This document shows positions 60,887 to 64,000 of a DNA stretch of 64,000 bases, piece after piece (within the stretch, counting starts at the first letter, position 1; each line of letters starts with the position of its first letter). The translations under genes and the position numbers were made by a program. The DNA is from Trichobilharzia szidati (lineage: Eukaryota; Platyhelminthes; Trematoda; Strigeidida; Schistosomatidae): NCBI GenBank assembly GCA_944472155.2, contig OX235279.1:48643564-48707563 (forward strand), in the 5' to 3' direction. The notes beneath the pieces were generated by a model, which saw only the letters and a list, made by a program, of their open reading frames with translations, was not told the origin of the DNA and did no database searches.

Positions 60887-61557
60887 CTCCACGATTGTAA
60901 AGAAAATGAACAAATGACTAGTCTATTCAGTGGAGACAATAAAGGTGAATAGGTTTGATGGTAGGAAAGTGGTTTCTTTCACAGGAGAAATTTTGTTTTT
61001 GACCAGCAAATATCACACTACTGAACAGCCGAAAAGCTGAAATTTGGTGATTTCAGTTGAGATTGGATTATCTGTAAAGGCAAGAAAATAAGTTCGATGT
61101 TAAAGCGAATAGAAACAGATTTTTTTCACAAAATGTACACACTGACAAGATATCAATTAAAATACCACTAACCCCACATGATGTCCGCAACCTTCGCTCC
61201 AAATATGAGTTAATAACTGATGGTTGAAGGAATCTTTATATGAAAAAAAAAATGTTTCTGATTGAGATTTGATAATTAGTCACAATATCATTGGTATCAG
61301 TGATGAGAGTCGAGACAGCCTTGTCAAATGGTTACATAGTGTTTGTGAGAATAGTGCCTCTAGTTTAGTGCATCACTTCCCGTAAAAAGCTTATCATTAA
61401 ACAACAACGATGGCCATTATTGTTTACATTTCATCTGTTAATACTTCATAACTGAACTCTAAGTCAGCAATGCTATTGAGTCGATGCACAATATAAGTTT
61501 AGAAACAGTTGTTTAGCGACCAGTATTAATTACTGAGAAACGGGAAATTAACACAGT
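60887..61557. other. Upstream of the acidic exon, probably intron
   Basis: Begins with the polypyrimidine tract for the acceptor at 60886 (minus strand). A TGCCTTTACAG acceptor-like site near 61080 could mark a tiny exon, but no frame supports it. Confidence 0.4.
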
Positions 61558-61750
61558 TGTGGTGGTGTGATACAGACAATGGGTTCCAACTGAATATTAT
61601 TCTTACAATAAGAATAATTGTATTTATTGGTGTTAACATCTGAATACTATTCCCACAGTTCAGTGGGAACATTCTATTTCATGTCGTTTAATGTAAACCG
61701 AAATCATACGCTCAGTGATTGGTTGACGAATATAAACAGCGCAGTAACTA
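61558..61750 (+). mobile_element. Partial LTR (same family as 49349)
   Basis: TGTGGTGGTGTGATACAGAC ... CATTCTATTTCATGTCG ... ACGCTCAGTGATTGGTTGA. The 3' end is missing. It lacks the SINE found in the other copy. Confidence 0.7.
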
Positions 61751-62214
61751 TGCATTCAATTAATGCAAATTTATGACACAGACATCAGATGATGAATTTA
61801 AAGATAAATTAGAAAGAATACAAGAATCAAGGTAGACACACGAGTCAGATGATAGAAAGTTACTGACACCTTTCTTATTAGATCAAACAACAATCATATA
61901 TATAAACAATCACGAAAAACACATACCAGCTTTACTTCCTTATGGGAAGCACTGCTGGTAATTCGCAAATTAGCATCAAAAGCTCTAAAGATAAAAATAT
62001 GTATATCTTGATCTGCCTAATTCCAATTCTGTTCCAATGAGATCCTGCCTCAGCTAACTTCAGCCACTTTACAAGGTAGTCACTTAACAGACGCAATATA
62101 CATGTTCCAGTCACATGAGTTGGTGCAGTTCGAGCAAATAACCTGCTTTTGATACTTTGCTCCGTACACTGACTTAGTAGGAATTTCAGAAAAAAAATAC
62201 GGTTTCACATTACA
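61751..62214. other. Short stretch, nothing recognised
   Basis: A 60-codon minus-strand frame at 61932-62114 has no splice signals or recognisable motif. Confidence 0.35.
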
Positions 62215-62735
62215 TCACGGCAGAATCAGAAAGGCAAGATACACCTTCGACACTCTGAAATCAGTTTGTAAATCTTCAGAACTCCGCCTCAACAAAAAGA
62301 ACAAGATTCGAATTTTCAACACCAATGTCAAGTCAATCCTTCTATACGGGTCGGAAACTTGCGCTGCGTTCACGAAAAGCATTTCCAAAAGGTTGCAATC
62401 TGCCTTAGCTGGATGGCTCTATAATGAAGAAGAAATCGCCGACCAGAAAGAATTAGCAATAAGAAACTCTGGCTGACAACAAACAGATCAAGAGCCGATT
62501 GCTCAACAAATATATAGGAGGAAATGGAGACGGATTAGGCGTACACTGAGGAGACCGTCGAAAGACAACGCGTGCCAGATCGTCACTCGAGTAGAACCCG
62601 AATGGGGAACGAAGAGTGGATCGTCGGTGCAAGGATGACATAGAGGAGATCGTGTGAGTCTGAGGAGGAGATGAGAGATAGGTTGTGGGCAATCATGGAC
62701 CCAGTTGAAGAGGATAGCAGGGGATGGAAGAAAGA
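62215..62735 (+). mobile_element. RTE-type LINE 3' fragment
   Basis: AGAATCAGAAAGGCAAGATA ... AACAAGATTCGAATTTTCAA ... GTCAATCCTTCTATACGGGT ... ATGGACCCAGTTGAAGAGGA. It fuses at its 3' end to a B' SINE of opposite orientation. Confidence 0.75.
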
Positions 62736-62965
62736 GTGGAACACAGGGCTTCAACTTTTCAAATTTTCAGATGAAGTAGTTTTGTTTTCACCCGTGGGAT
62801 GGGTGGGAAGGAGGGGTTACTAGCCTCAGAGCCAAACTTCCTTCTGTTCTAGTCATACCATGGACTAGTTAACTAGGTGTGTCGGTTGCGAATTGAACCC
62901 AGACCACGTGTGTGTGTGGGGGGGAGGGGTAGCGAGTGTTCTACCACTAAACCACTGACATTAGG
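62736..62965 (-). mobile_element. SINE family B' copy
   Basis: Minus strand: head GGTTTAGTGGTAGAACACTC, TCTGGGTTCAATTCGCAACC, body GAACAGAAGGAAGTTTGGCT, and tail AAGCCCTGTGTTCCACTC. Confidence 0.7.
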
Positions 62966-64000
62966 TAGGTAGTGTTGTTCATTCATCTCTAAACGCACCA
63001 TTTATCTTCTCACAACACACTTCTGAATGTTCCAATGCAGACGTTTAAATGATTGGCCATTTACTGATCGATTAACTCTTAATTAATGTCATGATTATAT
63101 TCTCAGGGTGTGGTTATTTCACAGTGATCCGATGCCATTTAATCAACACAGTGACCTTTAAAACATTGAAGAGAAAGTAAGTGTTCAGCGAACAATGTGT
63201 GTTTATGCAATAATTCTTTTGAAGTTTTATTGACTTTATTTTACTGTCAGTACTCCCCCCCCCCATCCCCTGCCTATAATGATGATGACTACTCATCGAC
63301 ACCAACAACCAACATGGCCACTACATAAGCTATAAGAATGAAAAAGAAAAAACACCGATATCCAGGAGTTAGATAAGCAGAAAATCAAACAACAAATTGT
63401 AAACTTCTTTTGTCAGTACAACAATCAGCATTCATTATCTCAGTTGACAACAAGCAGCTTTATGAAACTAGACATGATGGTCATACTTAATTTTCACTAC
63501 TAAAAAATCATATCTAGAGATTTAAATTCACTCAGGGTTTTGTTTCAATAATCATTATCTATCTAGATAGGTATAAAATCATTTCATTTTGTAATTATTT
63601 GTCAGAGAAAAGCAATTTCTAATCATGTCTATTTGTGTCACTATTCTTTTATGCGCTTACACGTGTGTCCGTGTGCGCGCATGTGCGTGAGCTATAGTCA
63701 CTACTCAATAATACTAAGCAATCCTTTGGTCATTTGTTCTGCCTTCCTGATAGTTTGACAGCCTTAGGGTGGAGTGTGTAGTAGCTGTTGTCAGTTGAAC
63801 AAAGTTAATCAATACGTTAAGTTTTACGGACACACACACACACTGCGACTTCATTTCAGTTTAGAGTAGATTCAATCGACATTATTATTTCACAGTTGAT
63901 ATTAATCGTAACAACAACAAAAAGAAAGAACTCTGTCATTTTAAATGAAATTATGACGAGATTATGCAGGAAATAGGATTCTAATCCTGACTGGATGTTT
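62966..64000. other. Right edge, nothing recognised
   Basis: Poly-C run near 63256, CA runs near 63831. No gene or element supported. Confidence 0.4.

Noticed and set aside
59197..60435. Plus-strand open frames over the acidic exon
   Set aside because: They are antisense shadows of the long minus-strand frame and its 30-bp repeats.
61932..62114. Possible exon of 60 codons on the minus strand
   Set aside because: No recognisable motif, no convincing splice sites, not linked in phase to the acidic exon.
1..64000. CRISPR arrays, operons, ribosome-binding sites, riboswitches
   Set aside because: The window is eukaryotic; no regularly spaced repeat array of the CRISPR type was seen.

Overview
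The window looks like nuclear DNA of a blood fluke (Schistosoma or a close relative). It is AT-rich, with long repeat-filled introns. It carries Sm-alpha-like hammerhead SINEs, RTE-type LINE fragments ending in (AAT)n tails, Penelope-like pieces with GIY-YIG endonuclease, a Merlin transposon remnant and solo LTRs. This assignment rests on recognising those element types; no database search was possible.

Only one host gene can be supported. It lies on the minus strand and runs from at least 60886 leftwards to the left edge, where it leaves the window unfinished. Splice sites and reading phase link seven coding blocks: 60886-59022, 52125-51550, 22716-22341, 16482-16289, 5362-5233, 2106-1970 and, less surely, 174-26. 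The middle blocks encode a DUF4140 N-terminal domain, a coiled-coil stalk and the start of a DUF4139 domain, the arrangement of the MuiA / nematode F37C4.5 family. The first block is a 621-codon acidic, disordered-looking region with nine perfectly phased 10-residue repeats. Its junction to the DUF4140 block fits in phase but is inferred. One intron (5232-2107) uses a GC-AG splice pair.

The rest is intron and flank packed with mobile DNA. I distinguish: SINE family A (tRNA-like head, hammerhead-like module, conserved tail; about 16 copies, some arranged as foldbacks); family B and variant B' (tRNA-like or derived head, tail matching the RTE 3' end); family D (different tRNA-like head, hammerhead-like module); an inverted Sm-alpha-like pair; about 13 RTE fragments; four Penelope-like fragments, one flanked by inverted arms of nearly 400 bp; one Merlin remnant; and four solo or partial LTRs, one holding a nested SINE.

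The most interesting observation is that several unrelated-looking retroposons carry the same self-cleaving RNA architecture. Each has a stem I with a UGC (or UAC) over U internal loop, a 4-bp stem II, and a loopless palindromic stem III. The family A copy at 5506-5551 has every core position of a hammerhead intact. Most other family A copies share a change at core position C3 that should stop cleavage, while their helices remain.
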